In this document: one piece after another, positions 43,947 to 55,384 of the stretch
Numbering within the stretch: position 1 is the stretch's first letter
Layout of the letters: each line of letters opens with the position of its first letter
Notes under the pieces: model-generated
Database searches by the model: none
Seen by the model: the letters and a program-made list of their open reading frames with translations, nothing else
What the model was told of the DNA's origin: nothing
Translations under genes and position numbers: made by a program
Source of the DNA: Bolinopsis microptera
Lineage: Eukaryota > Ctenophora > Tentaculata > Lobata > Bolinopsidae
Length of the DNA: 64,000 nt
Reading direction: 5' to 3'
Assembly (NCBI RefSeq): GCF_026151205.1
Contig: NC_087078.1
Location: 248,001 to 312,000, forward strand

Positions 43947-44370
43947 TCTAGAAATACTCACTTTGACAGCTGTCTCCAAGGAAATCTTATTTCTTTGACC
44001 AAAAAACTAAAGTTTCGATATCAGTAAGAAGGTAACCGCCAAAAACAGGAAAATACTCAAATACAATGTGATCCGAGTTAAACTGACACAGTGGCTTTTC
44101 TATATCAAGCTACACAGAGTTACAGACTGTGTATAATAATGTTACAGACTGTATATAATACTATAACTGACTGTTATCGAAATGTTTATTAATTTAGCGT
44201 AGATTTTATCTTATTTTATTAAGATTTTAGTATCGATTTAATGCATGATATTTTTATACTGTAAGAATTTAAAACCATCTGACTCGTAAAATACTTTATT
44301 CACAGTAACCTTAAAATGTTGCACTGGCTTTTGTGAATTAAATGCATTATTTTTTCCAAACATTTGCATA

Positions 44371-44746
44371 CCTTATCGGACATAATTGTCAAGGACAAGT
44401 TTTTCATAAACCAAATTTTCACGCTCATTACCGCCCAAAAATGAAAAATGTCCAACAAATTTTTGATGATTTTTAATAAGTGTTTTACTCCTTTTCTGAA
44501 CTCTAGAATGTGACGGAGGAGTGATTATATTTGTTCTAGTATACTAATAAACTAATATAGTAATCGGCTACACAGTACACACATATCTACGCATATGTAG
44601 GGACACACACTAAAAAAAATAATTACCGGACTTTATTATTCACGGACCTTAATGCCACAGACATTATTTTCACGGACTTAATTATTCACGCTAAGGTCTT
44701 CAGCGTGAAAGTAATGTCCGCGCCGTGATAATTATGACCGATAAGG
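44371..44746. mobile_element. TA-flanked MITE
   Basis: Termini CCTTATCGGACATAATTGTC and GATAATTATGACCGATAAGG are inverted repeats with two mismatches over 18 bp, flanked by TA on both sides, as for Tc1/mariner-like elements. No transposase. Interior has inverted CACGGAC/GTCCGCGCCGTG words. Confidence 0.7.
44546..44551 (+). terminator. possible polyadenylation signal
   Basis: First clear AATAAA after the ARHGAP6-like stop codon, 1.2 kb on, but inside the MITE, so only a candidate. Confidence 0.2.
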
Positions 44747-45029
44747 TAGTCATACATTTCAACATGCACCATGATATGAAATCATAAAATTTGCGGAAAT
44801 TCGAATCAAAATGGTCCAGTATTAAAATGGTCCACGAATTCGGTGTTTAAATTTGAAGTAAAATGATAGTATTAGTGACAATAATCTGTATTGAATATTC
44901 CCACACTTCCGCTCTGTTTGGATTTCACTAGGTGCGGCCTATAAGTATATGAGGCTGCCTCTGCTCGACGGTGATTACGTTTAAATCTGATACAAATGAG
45001 TGCTGAAAAAGCTAAGTGAACATTTAAAA

Positions 45030-45520
45030 CAGTGATGCACGCCGGTTCATTTTTCGCCAACCGGCAGCGGCGTGCCCAAAATGGCCCGGCGTGGCGGCGT
45101 TCGGCGGCGTGGAACATAATTTTGTCAAAATTTAGCTGAACTACAATTATCAATGCTACCATCAGAAAACTCTAGTTTGTACTTTCAACTTTCATGAGTA
45201 TAATGACTTTAAGTGTTACAATACCTGGAATCAATGTTATTGTAATGTGACCTAATCACTGTTATTGTAATATGACCTAATTTTGTTAATTCCTGTTAAT
45301 TCCTAATTCCTGTTATGTTTCAATAAATAGGAATGTTCATATTAAACGGCTAATACAAGAAAAAGGTCTTCCTTTTGTTAAAAGAAACATTGTATCGTCC
45401 AAAAAAATTTGCTTTGAAATTTTTTTAAATTTTCACGCCACGCCGACTTGAGAGGTATCGGCGTGGCGGCGTGTGAAAATGTGCCGGCGCGGCGGCGTCC
45501 GGCGGCGGCGTGCATCACTG
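45030..45520. mobile_element. hAT-like MITE with 8-bp target duplication
   Basis: Perfect 15-bp inverted termini CAGTGATGCACGCCG / CGGCGTGCATCACTG, flanked by ATTTAAAA at 45022-45029 and 45521-45528. CAGTG termini and an 8-bp duplication are hAT hallmarks. GC-rich GGCGGCG arms, AT-rich middle, no transposase. Confidence 0.9.
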
Positions 45521-45960
45521 ATTTAAAACAAGAATTTCGCCGCGGCTAAACCACGCACGATCAATTTTCCCGGCCCTACGATGTACTTGTACCATTAATT
45601 CTTTTGAGTGAAAAGTGTGACTGGAAAAAAAGTGCAACATATTTACACACTATAATAAATGAATCCAGAAAATTGTGGAAAATAACTTTGCGAAGGAGGA
45701 ACTTCACTGTAAGTGTAATTAATTAACACATAGCTAGCGTCGCGCGCAGCATAACAGATGCTTCCTATACACATAATTATAGGTTAGTGGTCTATATTGC
45801 GAAGGAGCAGACTTTTGTCGTCAACGTAGGACCGTCGGGCCACCTCATATATCCAAACCTGATTACTTATTCCCTACGATCTTTTTGTCTTCGGCAAGAG
45901 CAGGGAAAAAATCACTTCACATGTAGAGAGGAGGGGGTTGATTCTGGAGTTCAGTAAAAT
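45521..45960. other. intergenic, unique
   Basis: No supported feature. Confidence 0.4.
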
Positions 45961-45964
45961 ATTA

Positions 45965-47720
45965 CATACACATATACGTGAATATTCCGGACTCAAACAG
46001 AAAATATACGTGAATATTCCGGACTCAAACAGTGAATATATGTGAATATTCCGGACTCAAACAGTGAATATACGTGAATATTCCGGACTCAAACAGAAAA
46101 TATACGTGAATATTCCGGACTCAAACAGTGAATATACGTGAATATTCCGGACTCAAACAGTGAATATACGTGAATATTCCGGACTCAAACAGAGAATATG
46201 CGTGGTTATTCCGGACTCAAACAGTGAATATGCGTGAATATTCCGGACTCAAACAGAAAATATACGTGAATAATCCGGACTCAAACAGTGAATATACGTG
46301 AATATTCCGGACTCAAACAGAGAATATGCGTGGTTATTCCGGACTCAAACAGTGAATATACGTGAATATTCCGGACTCAAACAGAGAATATGCGTGGTTA
46401 TTTCTGACTCAAACAGAGAATATACGTGAATATTCCGGACTCAAACAGTGATTATGCGTGGTTATTCCGGACTCAAACAGTGAATATACGTGAATATTCC
46501 GGACTCAAACAGAGAATATGCGTGAATATTCCGGACTCAAACAGAGAATATGCGTGAATATTCCGGACTCAAACAGTGAATATACGTGAATATTCCGGAC
46601 TCAAACAGAGAATATACGTGAATATTCCGGACTCAAACAGTGAATATACGTGAATATTCCGGACTCAAACAGAGAATATACGTGAATATTCCGGACTCAA
46701 ACAGTGAATATACGTGAATATTCCGGACTCAAACAGTGAATATACGTGAATATTCCGGACTCAAACAGAGAATATGCGTGGTTATTCCGGACTCAAACAG
46801 TGAATATGCGTGAATATTCCGGACTCAAACAGTGATTATGCGTGGTTATTCTGGACTCAAACACTCAAACAGTGAATATGCGTGGTTATTCCGGACTCAA
46901 ACAGTGAATATACGTGAATATTCCGGACTCAAACAGTGAATATACGTGAATATTCCGGACTCAAACAGAGAATATACGTGGTTATTCTGGACTCAAACAG
47001 TGAATATGCGTGGTTATTTCTGACTCAAACAGAGAATATACGTGAATATTGCGGACTCAAACAGAGAATATACGTGGTTATTCCGGACTCAAACAGTGAA
47101 TATACGTGGTTATTCTGGACTCAAACAGTGAATATGCGTGGTTATTCCGGACTCAAACAGTGAATATACGTGAATATTCCGGACTCAAACAGTGAATATA
47201 CGTGAATATTCCGGACTCAAACAGTGAATATACGTGAATATTCCGGACTCAAACAGAGAATATGCGTGGTTATTCCGGACTCAAACAGTGAATATGCGTG
47301 AATATTCCGGACTCAAACAGTGATTATGCGTGGTTATTCTGGACTCAAACACTCAAACAGTGAATATGCGTGGTTATTCCGGACTCAAACAGTGAATATA
47401 CGTGAATATTCCGGACTCAAACAGTGAATATACGTGAATATTCCGGACTCAAACAGAGAATATACGTGGTTATTCTGGACTCAAACAGTGAATATGCGTG
47501 GTTATTTCTGACTCAAACAGAGAATATACGTGAATATTCCGGACTCAAACAGAGAATATACGTGGTTATTCCGGACTCAAACAGTGAATATACGTGGTTA
47601 TTCTGGACTCAAACAGTGAATATGCGTGGTTATTCCGGACTCAAACAGTGAATATACGTGAATATTCCGGACTCAAACAGAGATTATGCGTGGTTATTCC
47701 GGACTCAAACAGTGAATATG
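45965..47720 (+). repeat. 33-bp GTGAATATTCCGGACTCAAA array, about 53 copies
   Basis: Units vary at GTGAATATACG / GTGGTTATTCC and AACAGTG / AACAGAG. A block of 488 bp is duplicated in tandem (46870-47350 repeated at about 47358-47720 onward), including an aberrant ACTCAAACACTCAAACAG unit in both copies. Open frames of 75 codons are by-products. Confidence 0.95.
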
Positions 47721-48680
47721 CGGGCGTCCATTATGACCAAATGCAGGATTTAACATATATGGATACTATTAAACAATTTATAGAGATGATATTTTTTAAA
47801 TGTTGAGATGCTTTCTAAGAGTGGTGATTGAACCATTCTCTGTTATAGGTTCCCGTTCATGTACGTTGATTTCCGTAAACCTAAAAAGTTTAATTTGCGT
47901 TTAGCTGGCATGTCACGTGACCAAAGGCTCCTCAGACACTCAGAAAAGCATTTTTACTCTATGACATTCGGAATTTGAGCGTTCAGGTCCTTGTTACCAT
48001 GGTAACGCTCAGGTCCCAGAGATATAAACGTTTAGTGGTGCAGAGTGGTACAATACTAATCACCATATTTTTGACTCAAAATTTGAGGAACCTTTGCTAC
48101 ACGTTGTATACCTCTCTTGCACGCGAAGCGTGCACGCCGGCCGGCCGGCCGCGCGCGCTTCGCGCGCGATCAAAATGGGTTGCAGCGTGTGTCAAAGAAA
48201 CCTCAGGTTACAAATAATAGATGTAGCGCTCCTATAGTAATGTTACCATGGTAATGTCTTTTTATAGATGCATACTGGAATAATAACTGTGAACTGTCAA
48301 CTGTGCAGGATAAATGTTTTTTCAAATTATTGATTCTCTAACAGTTCTAACAGATATAAGTGCTGATATTTTGAAACACGAAGGGCTTCTTTTTGCCAAT
48401 TTTCATGAAGTGTTAAAATTATTATTTTCACCGTGAAACTGCAATGAAATTTGTGACTTTTTGGATATTCCTTTGGTCTTTTCATATTATAATGATCAAT
48501 AATAATTTGTACAAAAATCTCAATATTGTTGTTCACTTTGTACCATTCAGTTGAAAAACTACACTAGGTAGTGTTACCATGGTAATATTACCATGGTCAC
48601 ATTTACCATGGTAACAGTTGATGCAGAGTCCTACAAAAAGTGTTCACACTTAACAAATGCAATTACAACACTCTCTACAG
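47721..48680. other. intergenic with GC palindrome and X-box-like motifs
   Basis: 48118-48170 has GCACGCGAAGCGTGC, CCGGCCGGCCGG and GCGCGCTTCGCGCGC, three adjacent palindromes. GTTACCATGGTAAC lies at 47993, and near-copies at 48241 and 48572-48616. Confidence 0.6.
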
Positions 48681-48755
48681 GGCTGTACCACTTACAATAT
48701 ATCACAAGCCCGGCTATCTTCCAGGCAACCTGGCTGACAGTGTCTTTCTGACAGT
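48681..48755 (+). CDS. candidate coding exon of a second gene
   Basis: Acceptor CACTCTCTACAG and donor AGT|GTGAGT are both strong. Phase 2 in and out: AVPLTIYHKPGYLPGNLADS then VFLT. The family is not recognised, and no upstream exon could be fixed between 43.9 and 48.6 kb. Confidence 0.4.
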
Positions 48756-49740
48756 GTGAGTAGTTTCCGTATTATCGGAGTTCATAGTTGCAGTGCGTAC
48801 TTTCGTTTCGGCTGCGATTATCAAATTAAAGTTGTGTTTTGATTGTATTTTTTTTCTTGAAATTTTCAAATTTTTGTTTTTTGTTAATTTTCTAAGTATA
48901 CACTGCTATTTTACTTTTATAAAGCGAGTCCCTGCTAGTTATATTTTATATGTATTATACACGACTATTACTATTAGAGTGGTAGCTCGTCAACACAGCA
49001 GGTTTTGATGATAAATAATTGAGCGGAAAAACCTTGTCACGCCGGGATGCTTGTAGTTAAGCTAAAATTGGTGACATCTAATTCTAATTAAGTAATTAAG
49101 ACCTCAAACTAACCCTAACCCCCCCCTCAAACTCTTTTATTCAGTACAGACTTGACGACTTGCCAGTACTGATTATATGAATAATTACACAGTTACCATG
49201 GTAACGTTATCTTATAATTACGCAGTTTGTACGTGAGCATCCTCATCATTTGCATGAATGTAAATTGTTAGATTGTACATGCATATTGGATAATGGATAT
49301 TATATATTATATAATGGATATTATATATTGGGTTTTGGCTATAATTCTATAGTACAAAGACGAATATTATTGAAATTTTGCTTGCAATGAAGTTCTGACA
49401 AAATCCTCGTTTCTTCAATGCAGCGGAACAGGAAACTTATTTAAGATATAACTATAAGGAACCACAGAAAACAAACTCCATGCACGATTTCTATTTTCTT
49501 GATATTATTTGGAATGATCTCAATATAGAATTAAGTGAGCTATATACAGTATATAGTATACTATTACTATATACTATATACTGTATACTATATAATGTAT
49601 AATATACTGTCTACTACTCTACTATATAATGTATATACTATATAGTATATACTATATAATGTATATACTGTCTACTATATAATGTATATACTGTCTACTA
49701 CTCTACTATAATGTTATTTCCCTGCCACTCCTCAACACAG
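48756..49740 (+). other. AT-rich intron or intergenic sequence with TATA palindromes
   Basis: 49535-49700 is a run of TATATACTATATAATGTATA and TACTGTCTACTA words. GTTACCATGGTAAC at 49192. A short CTAACCCTAACCC at 49112 resembles telomere repeat but is only two units. Confidence 0.5.
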
Positions 49741-49774
49741 GCAGGAGACTGGACAAGAGGAATCAATTTCATAG
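49741..49774 (+). CDS. candidate terminal exon of a second gene
   Basis: After acceptor CCACTCCTCAACACAG, the phase set by 48755 gives VQETGQEESIS then TAG at 49772-49774. The phase match is the only link to the previous exon. Confidence 0.35.
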
Positions 49775-49974
49775 GATCTGCTTCATAATTCAAGAAACCA
49801 ATATTGATATGCTTCATTAGTAGTATATACTACTTTCATTCATGATAATCTATCTCTATATAATTACAAAAACTATACAGTATATCAATAAGGAAGGAAC
49901 TGCAACAGTGACGAAAGGAGAAGTAAACCGGGAAACGAGATCTATAAGAGAGTGGAGCTAACTACTTCTAGCGA

Positions 49975-50692
49975 GCGTTGGTTACTTAGTAACCAACCAG
50001 TTATCTAGTAACTAGCCAGTTACCTAGTAACCAGCCAGTTACCTAGTAACCAACCAGTTATCTAGTAACTAGCCAGTTACCTAGTAACTAGCCAGTTACC
50101 TAGTGACCAGCCAGTTACCTAGTGACCTGCCAGTTACCTAGTAACAAGCCAGTTACCTAGTGACAAGCCAGTTACCTAGTGACCAGCCAGTTACCTAGTG
50201 ACCTGCCAGTTACCTGGAAACCAGTCAGTTACCTAGTGACAAGCCAGTTACCTAGAAACCAGCCAGTTATCTAGAAACCAACCAGTTACCTAGTGACACG
50301 CCAGTTACCTAGTAACACGCCAGTTACCTAGTGACAAGCCAGTTACCAGGTACCAGCCAGTTACCTAGTAACACGCCAGTTACCAGGTACCAGCCAGTTA
50401 CCTAGTAACACGCCAGTTACCTAGTAACCAGCCAGTTACCTAGAAACCAGCCAGTTACCTAGTAACACGCCAGTTACCTAGTGACAAGCCAGTTACCAGG
50501 TACCAGCCAGTTACCTAGTAACACGCCAGTTACCAGGTACCAGCCAGTTACCTAGTAACACGCCAGTTACCTAGTAACCAGCCAGTTACCTAGAAACCAG
50601 CCAGTTACCTAGTAACACGCCAGTTACCAGGTACCAGCCAGTTACCTAGTAACACGCCAGTTACCAATACCAGGTACCAGCCAGTTACCTAG
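49975..50692 (+). repeat. about 20-bp CCAGCCAGTTACCTAGTAAC array, about 36 copies
   Basis: Heterogeneous units with GTGACAAG, GTAACACG and CAGGTAC variants; a block of about 130 bp is repeated inside it (50339 and 50486). A single stray copy lies at 53970-54004. Confidence 0.92.
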
Positions 50693-50830
50693 CTTGCTGA
50701 ATGGAATGGGGATCTTGCACAGCATCTATCTCACTATGTCTTCACCCGATCAGCCTATTTCAGGTATTACAAACAGAGATCATATCAAAAGTAGTGACAT
50801 TTCTGTAGTGTGCGCTGTAGTATTGGGTAA

Positions 50831-51204
50831 CAGGCTTGTCCGCAACCGCCGAACGCCGCCGCCGCTGGTCAATTTGACCACGCCGCACGCCGCCGGTACC
50901 ACCCCCGGCGTACGACGGCGTCAGGCGCGGCGTGGCGTGAATTAAGTAAAATCGAATTTTTCCGTATGATCATTGCATGCATTTAAAAGTTTCACTCGAA
51001 ATTCGATTTCAGATTGAAAAATAAAATAAATAGATAAATAAAATTAAAATCAAATTTTTGCACAGCTCAAATTTACTCAAATTTTCGGAAAAAAAAGCAC
51101 AATAATAGACCACCTGTCTGTCTTACGCCGGCGTACACCGCCGCCGCCCGTAGGTTTCGGGCTCACGCCGCCGCCGACTGGTTTAGCCACGGCGGACAAG
51201 CCTG
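50831..51204. mobile_element. hAT-like MITE with 8-bp target duplication
   Basis: Perfect 13-bp inverted termini CAGGCTTGTCCGC / GCGGACAAGCCTG, flanked by TTGGGTAA (50823) and TTGGTTAA (51205), one mismatch. Like the 45030 element it has GCCGCCG-rich arms and an AT-rich middle. Confidence 0.85.
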
Positions 51205-51299
51205 TTGGTTAATATTTCAATAATACACATTGTTTGTTTGGGCCACGTTCATCTGTTTATTTTACGGTGTGTTTGTTAAATGAAACAACCGAAGCGGGA

Positions 51300-51646
51300 A
51301 TTTTTGGTAACCAAAAAGTTATTAAAAGTAGCACATTTTGTAAAATGTGTGGTGGGCTACGGTAAACCAAAAAGTTATTAAAAGTAGCACATTTTGTAAA
51401 ATGTGTGGTGGGCTACGGTAAACCAAAAAGTTATTAAAAGTAGCACATTTTGTAAAATGTGTGGTGGGCTACGGTAAACCAAAAAGTTATTAAAAGTAGC
51501 ACATTTTGTAAAATGTGTGGTGGGCTACGGTAAACCAAAAAGTTATTAAAAGTAGCACATTTTGTAAAATGTGTGGTGGGCTACGGTAAACCAAAAAGTT
51601 ATTAAAAGTAGCACATTTTGTAAAATGTGTGGTGGGCTACGGTAAA
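51300..51646 (+). repeat. 56-bp array with internal hairpin, six copies
   Basis: Units are almost identical, with AACCAAAAAGTTATTAAAAG and the hairpin CACATTTTGTAAAATGTG, ending GGGCTACG|GTAAAC, a donor-like junction. Confidence 0.93.
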
Positions 51647-52131
51647 TAATCAATACATTTTTTATCTCATCGACATCTGCAGTAGTGTAAACCTTGTAAA
51701 CCTTAATCTGGTGGATTCGTGTAGTGTTATTGAGTCCCATTTTGATAGTTCTTTTATTCAAATTTCTGATTGTTTCTGAATAGACTCAGTGAAGACAGAT
51801 TCTAATGGAAATAAATAGCTGAATAACGTATCGACATTTCTACGTGATCACTATTTGATCTATAAAAATCGATCATGAGACTTGAGTGGAGGGAAAGGGA
51901 ACCTTTGATGAAACTCTCGGAAAAGCTCGGTAGCGGCTTGATATTATACACCTCACATATATTGACATCCTTCGGATTCTACAGATTTGGAAAAAAAACT
52001 ATCTCTGTTCGGACGTTGAAGCCGCCCTAAGTCGAGTAAGTCGAGTTTACTATGTGAATTACTGTACCATGTATATCTAGAGTATGCTAATGTTTATACC
52101 ATACATACCACAGTAGATGTACTCTACAATA
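51647..52131. other. unique sequence
   Basis: Nothing supported. CACAGTAGATGTACTCTACA starts near 52111, the first of four copies that flank the next element. Confidence 0.4.
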
Positions 52132-52486
52132 CCTTACTCGGGAATATTATGACTGGGATAAAGTGGTGGGTTTTGGAAAATTCCGCCATATTTTTCCAAG
52201 TCATTAATTTTCCCAGTCATAAATTAACGCGCTATAATATTCCCGAGTAAGGTAAACTAATAGTAATACATTTTGATGCTTGGTGGGTTTTGGAAAATTC
52301 CGCCATATTTTTCCCGGTCATTAATTTTCCCAGTCATAAATTAACGCGCTATAATATTCCCGAGTAAGGTAAACTAATAGTAATACATTTTGATGCTTGG
52401 TGGGTTTTGGAAAATTCCGCCATATTTTTCCCGGTCGTTAATTTTCCCAGTCATAAATTAACCCGCTATAATATTCCCGAGTAAGG
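52132..52486. mobile_element. TA-flanked MITE with tandemly repeated interior
   Basis: Termini CCTTACTCGGGAATATTAT and ATAATATTCCCGAGTAAGG are exact inverted repeats, with TA at 52130-52131 and 52487-52488. The right arm of about 118 bp (GGTGGGTTTTGGAAAATTCC onward) is present three times in tandem, each ending in a complete right terminus. Confidence 0.85.
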
Positions 52487-53040
52487 TATACATCACAGTA
52501 GATGTACTCTACAATACATGCCACAGTAGATGTACTCTACAATGCATACCACAGCTGTAGATGTACGTGCTTCATATTCATATTTTTTCAGAACAGCTAA
52601 GCTAGCCTCCAAACTCGAACCTCAATGTTTGTGGCACAACAAATTACTTTGTTGCGAACAGTACATTTCTCATTTCTCAAACTTGGTATTATTGCTACAA
52701 AATAGAGCAGCAATATTACAATAGTGACCGACACCTCCGCAAGCAATATTACAATAGTGACCGCTACCTCCGCGGAGCGTTCAGTAATAAGCAGTGAAGC
52801 AGTCAGGTGCATTGTGTCCGTCCGTCCGTTTTACAAGCACAGCTGATAAAATAGCTGATAAGGTGGCCTGTAAAACCAGATATCACCGAGCACTTCACGC
52901 TACTTTGTAACGCTGCGTTCAAATCAAGCTCTCTCTCTCTCTCTCTCTCCCACTGTATCTGTATAGGGTGTAATGAGTGCATGCCAGTGCGCGCTCTCTG
53001 CTTTATCACGCGTTATTCGTATTACTATCTGCAGCCTTTG
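52487..53040. other. unique sequence with CT repeat
   Basis: Three further CACAGTAGATGTACTCTAC copies (52494-52570), a 28-bp duplication with GCAATATTACAATAGTGACC (52700, 52742) and (CT)10 at 52931-52950. Confidence 0.5.
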
Positions 53041-53171
53041 TGATCCGCCTCTCTGGATCAGAGAAATGTAGCGCATCTCATCCTTTGTACTCTACTTGAT
53101 ATGATCCCTGCTTCCAGCTCTTTCTAGCACTCTTTTTAAACTGCCCTCGTCAAAGGAAACTACGTATACAG
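53041..53171 (+). other. possible non-coding 5' exon
   Basis: Ends ATACAG|GTGAGTTT, a near-perfect donor, with no long frame before it. It could be a leader exon of the gene whose coding start may lie at 62498. The left limit is unknown and drawn only for convenience. Confidence 0.2.
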
Positions 53172-54888
53172 GTGAGTTTCTGCGTTTTGATAAGCAGGAT
53201 GTTAAAACTGATAACGAGGGAGACTAGAGTCGAGATCAGTATTGAGCTATACTTTGTTTTGATGTAGGAAAATCGCTTTTAGTTTGAGCCAACTTATACT
53301 TAGATATGCAAAATAACAAATACTCCTTTCTGTCCAACTATGGTGAGTGTAAAGAATACAGCGTAGAATACCAATAAATTGTAAAATAGAGCTTTTATGA
53401 TCAGTATTATAAATTCATTTTGTGGAATTTAATTATAAATCAAAAGAACCACTGTTACGTGCAGTTAGTGTAAACGTACAATAAAATAGTGACCGATTTT
53501 ACAAGGATTGAAAGATTTGAATTATTGTTAAGCAATTGTAATGCCAGACTGAAAAAATAAATAAATAGCAAATAACAGAAAGAATCTATTCTTTAAAACC
53601 AGTAAATTTATGAAATAACCGGATATACAGTATCAATGTTAGCAAACAACTTTAGCGTTCCCTCCCAGTGCTTTAAAAAACTTTAGAAGCAATCTCCGTG
53701 TTGATTTGTCCGACGTATGGGTTTTCTAGATAGCGTCTATTTTTTCTTCATTCGTCGGAAAGGGGCGACAGTGAGCCTTGACAGGAAACTATTTCTTGAA
53801 TCAGTTTTCAATTCATCAGAGAAACATGCATTTGCAGTTTTGCTGAGATTTTGCCTTTAATAAAATTGTATTTGTAAAGCATGTCAGTATCGTCAGTGGA
53901 GCAATGACGATAAGTATTCGCTTCACTACGTAGTACTGTAGCATCATTCTGCTTGTTTACTGCGTCCTGCTAGTAACCTAGTGACCAGCCAGTTACCTAG
54001 TGACACTACTCACGTGCTGTATTTAAGTGTCACTACTACTAAAACTAGAGCAGTTTCTTAGCCTAGGCTGTATCCGGATTGATTGACAAATATCCTTGTG
54101 ACCGATGGTACTACTGAGTGCTGGTACCATCGGTACACATGCAGTTTGTTAGTTACCATGGTAACGTTACCATGGTAACGGCACGCATTTCAGAGGTGTT
54201 TATCCGGCTGAACGCTCACTGAGATCAACACAGTCAGCCTATCAGAAGTAGAGGAATAGCTTCTGTGTAGGTTCCGTGGGTTGGATTTTCTCAGTTCTTC
54301 ATCTGCACGGCCAGGCGGATGTGTGATGATGCTGTGTTACCATAGTAACCTGGGTGTGTGATTGATATAATACATTGCCCCTGATTGTGGTTCATATCGT
54401 CCTATAGTGCAGCAAAGAGCAAGCCTTGATTATATCATTATTTTATTTAAAACCTGGTGAGTGGTGAGGTCTTATTCCAGGTCAATCAGTTTGACACAGA
54501 ACCAGGTTACCATAGTAACACAGAACCAATCCAAATTGAAAAGTTTTCCGAGATTTGTATGAGTTGGGATTTGGGAAGAACCTCGATACCAAATTGAAAG
54601 CTGCTAAAGATTGTATACGGTTATTTGAGGTTATTTTGAACTTTTAGGAATTTTGCACTTCAGTAATATGCTCTGTCGACACTGCCTCGCTACATTTTCT
54701 TTTTTCAACAAGCCAATAATTACATCTTTCTGAGGACACGAATTTTAGAGCTTTTAAAAAGCCTAAATGTCTTTACAGAGGCCCTTAAAGTGCTTTTAAC
54801 GCTTTTTAAATGTAACCAAGTTGAAATCAAACAGAAAGGTTTGAGCAAGTATTTACTAATTCAATGAGACCGTCCACCAGGGTAGGTA
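53172..54888. other. unique sequence with X-box-like palindromes
   Basis: Two adjacent GTTACCATGGTAAC palindromes at 54152-54179. TGGTACCATCGGTAC inverted words at 54105-54135. No exon supported. Confidence 0.4.
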
Positions 54889-55245
54889 GGTATGGGGGTG
54901 GGGGGGAGCGCCACTAGGTAGGTGCAGTGGCGGGGGGGGGGGGGGGGGGCGCCACTAGGTAGGTGCAGTGGCGGGGTGGGGGGGAGCGCCACTAGGTAGG
55001 TGCAGTGGCGGGGGGGGGGGGGGGGGGGGGCGCCACTAGGTAGGTGCAGTGGCGGGGGGGGGGGGCGCCACTAGGTAGGTGCAGTGGCGGGGGGCGCCAC
55101 TAGGTAGGTACAGTATGGGGGGGGGGGGGGGCCACTAGGTAGGTGCAGTGGGGGGGGGGCGCCACTAGGTAGGTGCAGTGAGGGGGGCGCCAATAAGTAG
55201 GTGCAGTGGGGGGGGGGGCGCCACTAGGTAGGTGCAGTGAGTGAA
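54889..55245 (+). repeat. poly-G array with GCGCCACTAGGTAGGTGCAG units
   Basis: About nine units in which 7 to 21 G alternate with CGCCACTAGGTAGGTGCAGT. Strong G-quadruplex potential on the + strand. CACTAGGTAGGTGCAGTG also occurs alone at 61458-61475. Confidence 0.92.
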
Positions 55246-55384
55246 ATGTCAAAGGTTGCCAAGGTTATTCACACTCCCGTAGAATTGGAATTCTAGCACC
55301 AAAAATGAAAGAATTAAAACTTCTTATCCACTTATCTGATCGCTTAAAATGGAGGAAGCAATGGGCCTGTAAAGGAGAATGGAA

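Noticed and set aside
49105-49130. Telomere repeat (CTAACCCTAACCC)
   Set aside because: Only two units, internal to the window.
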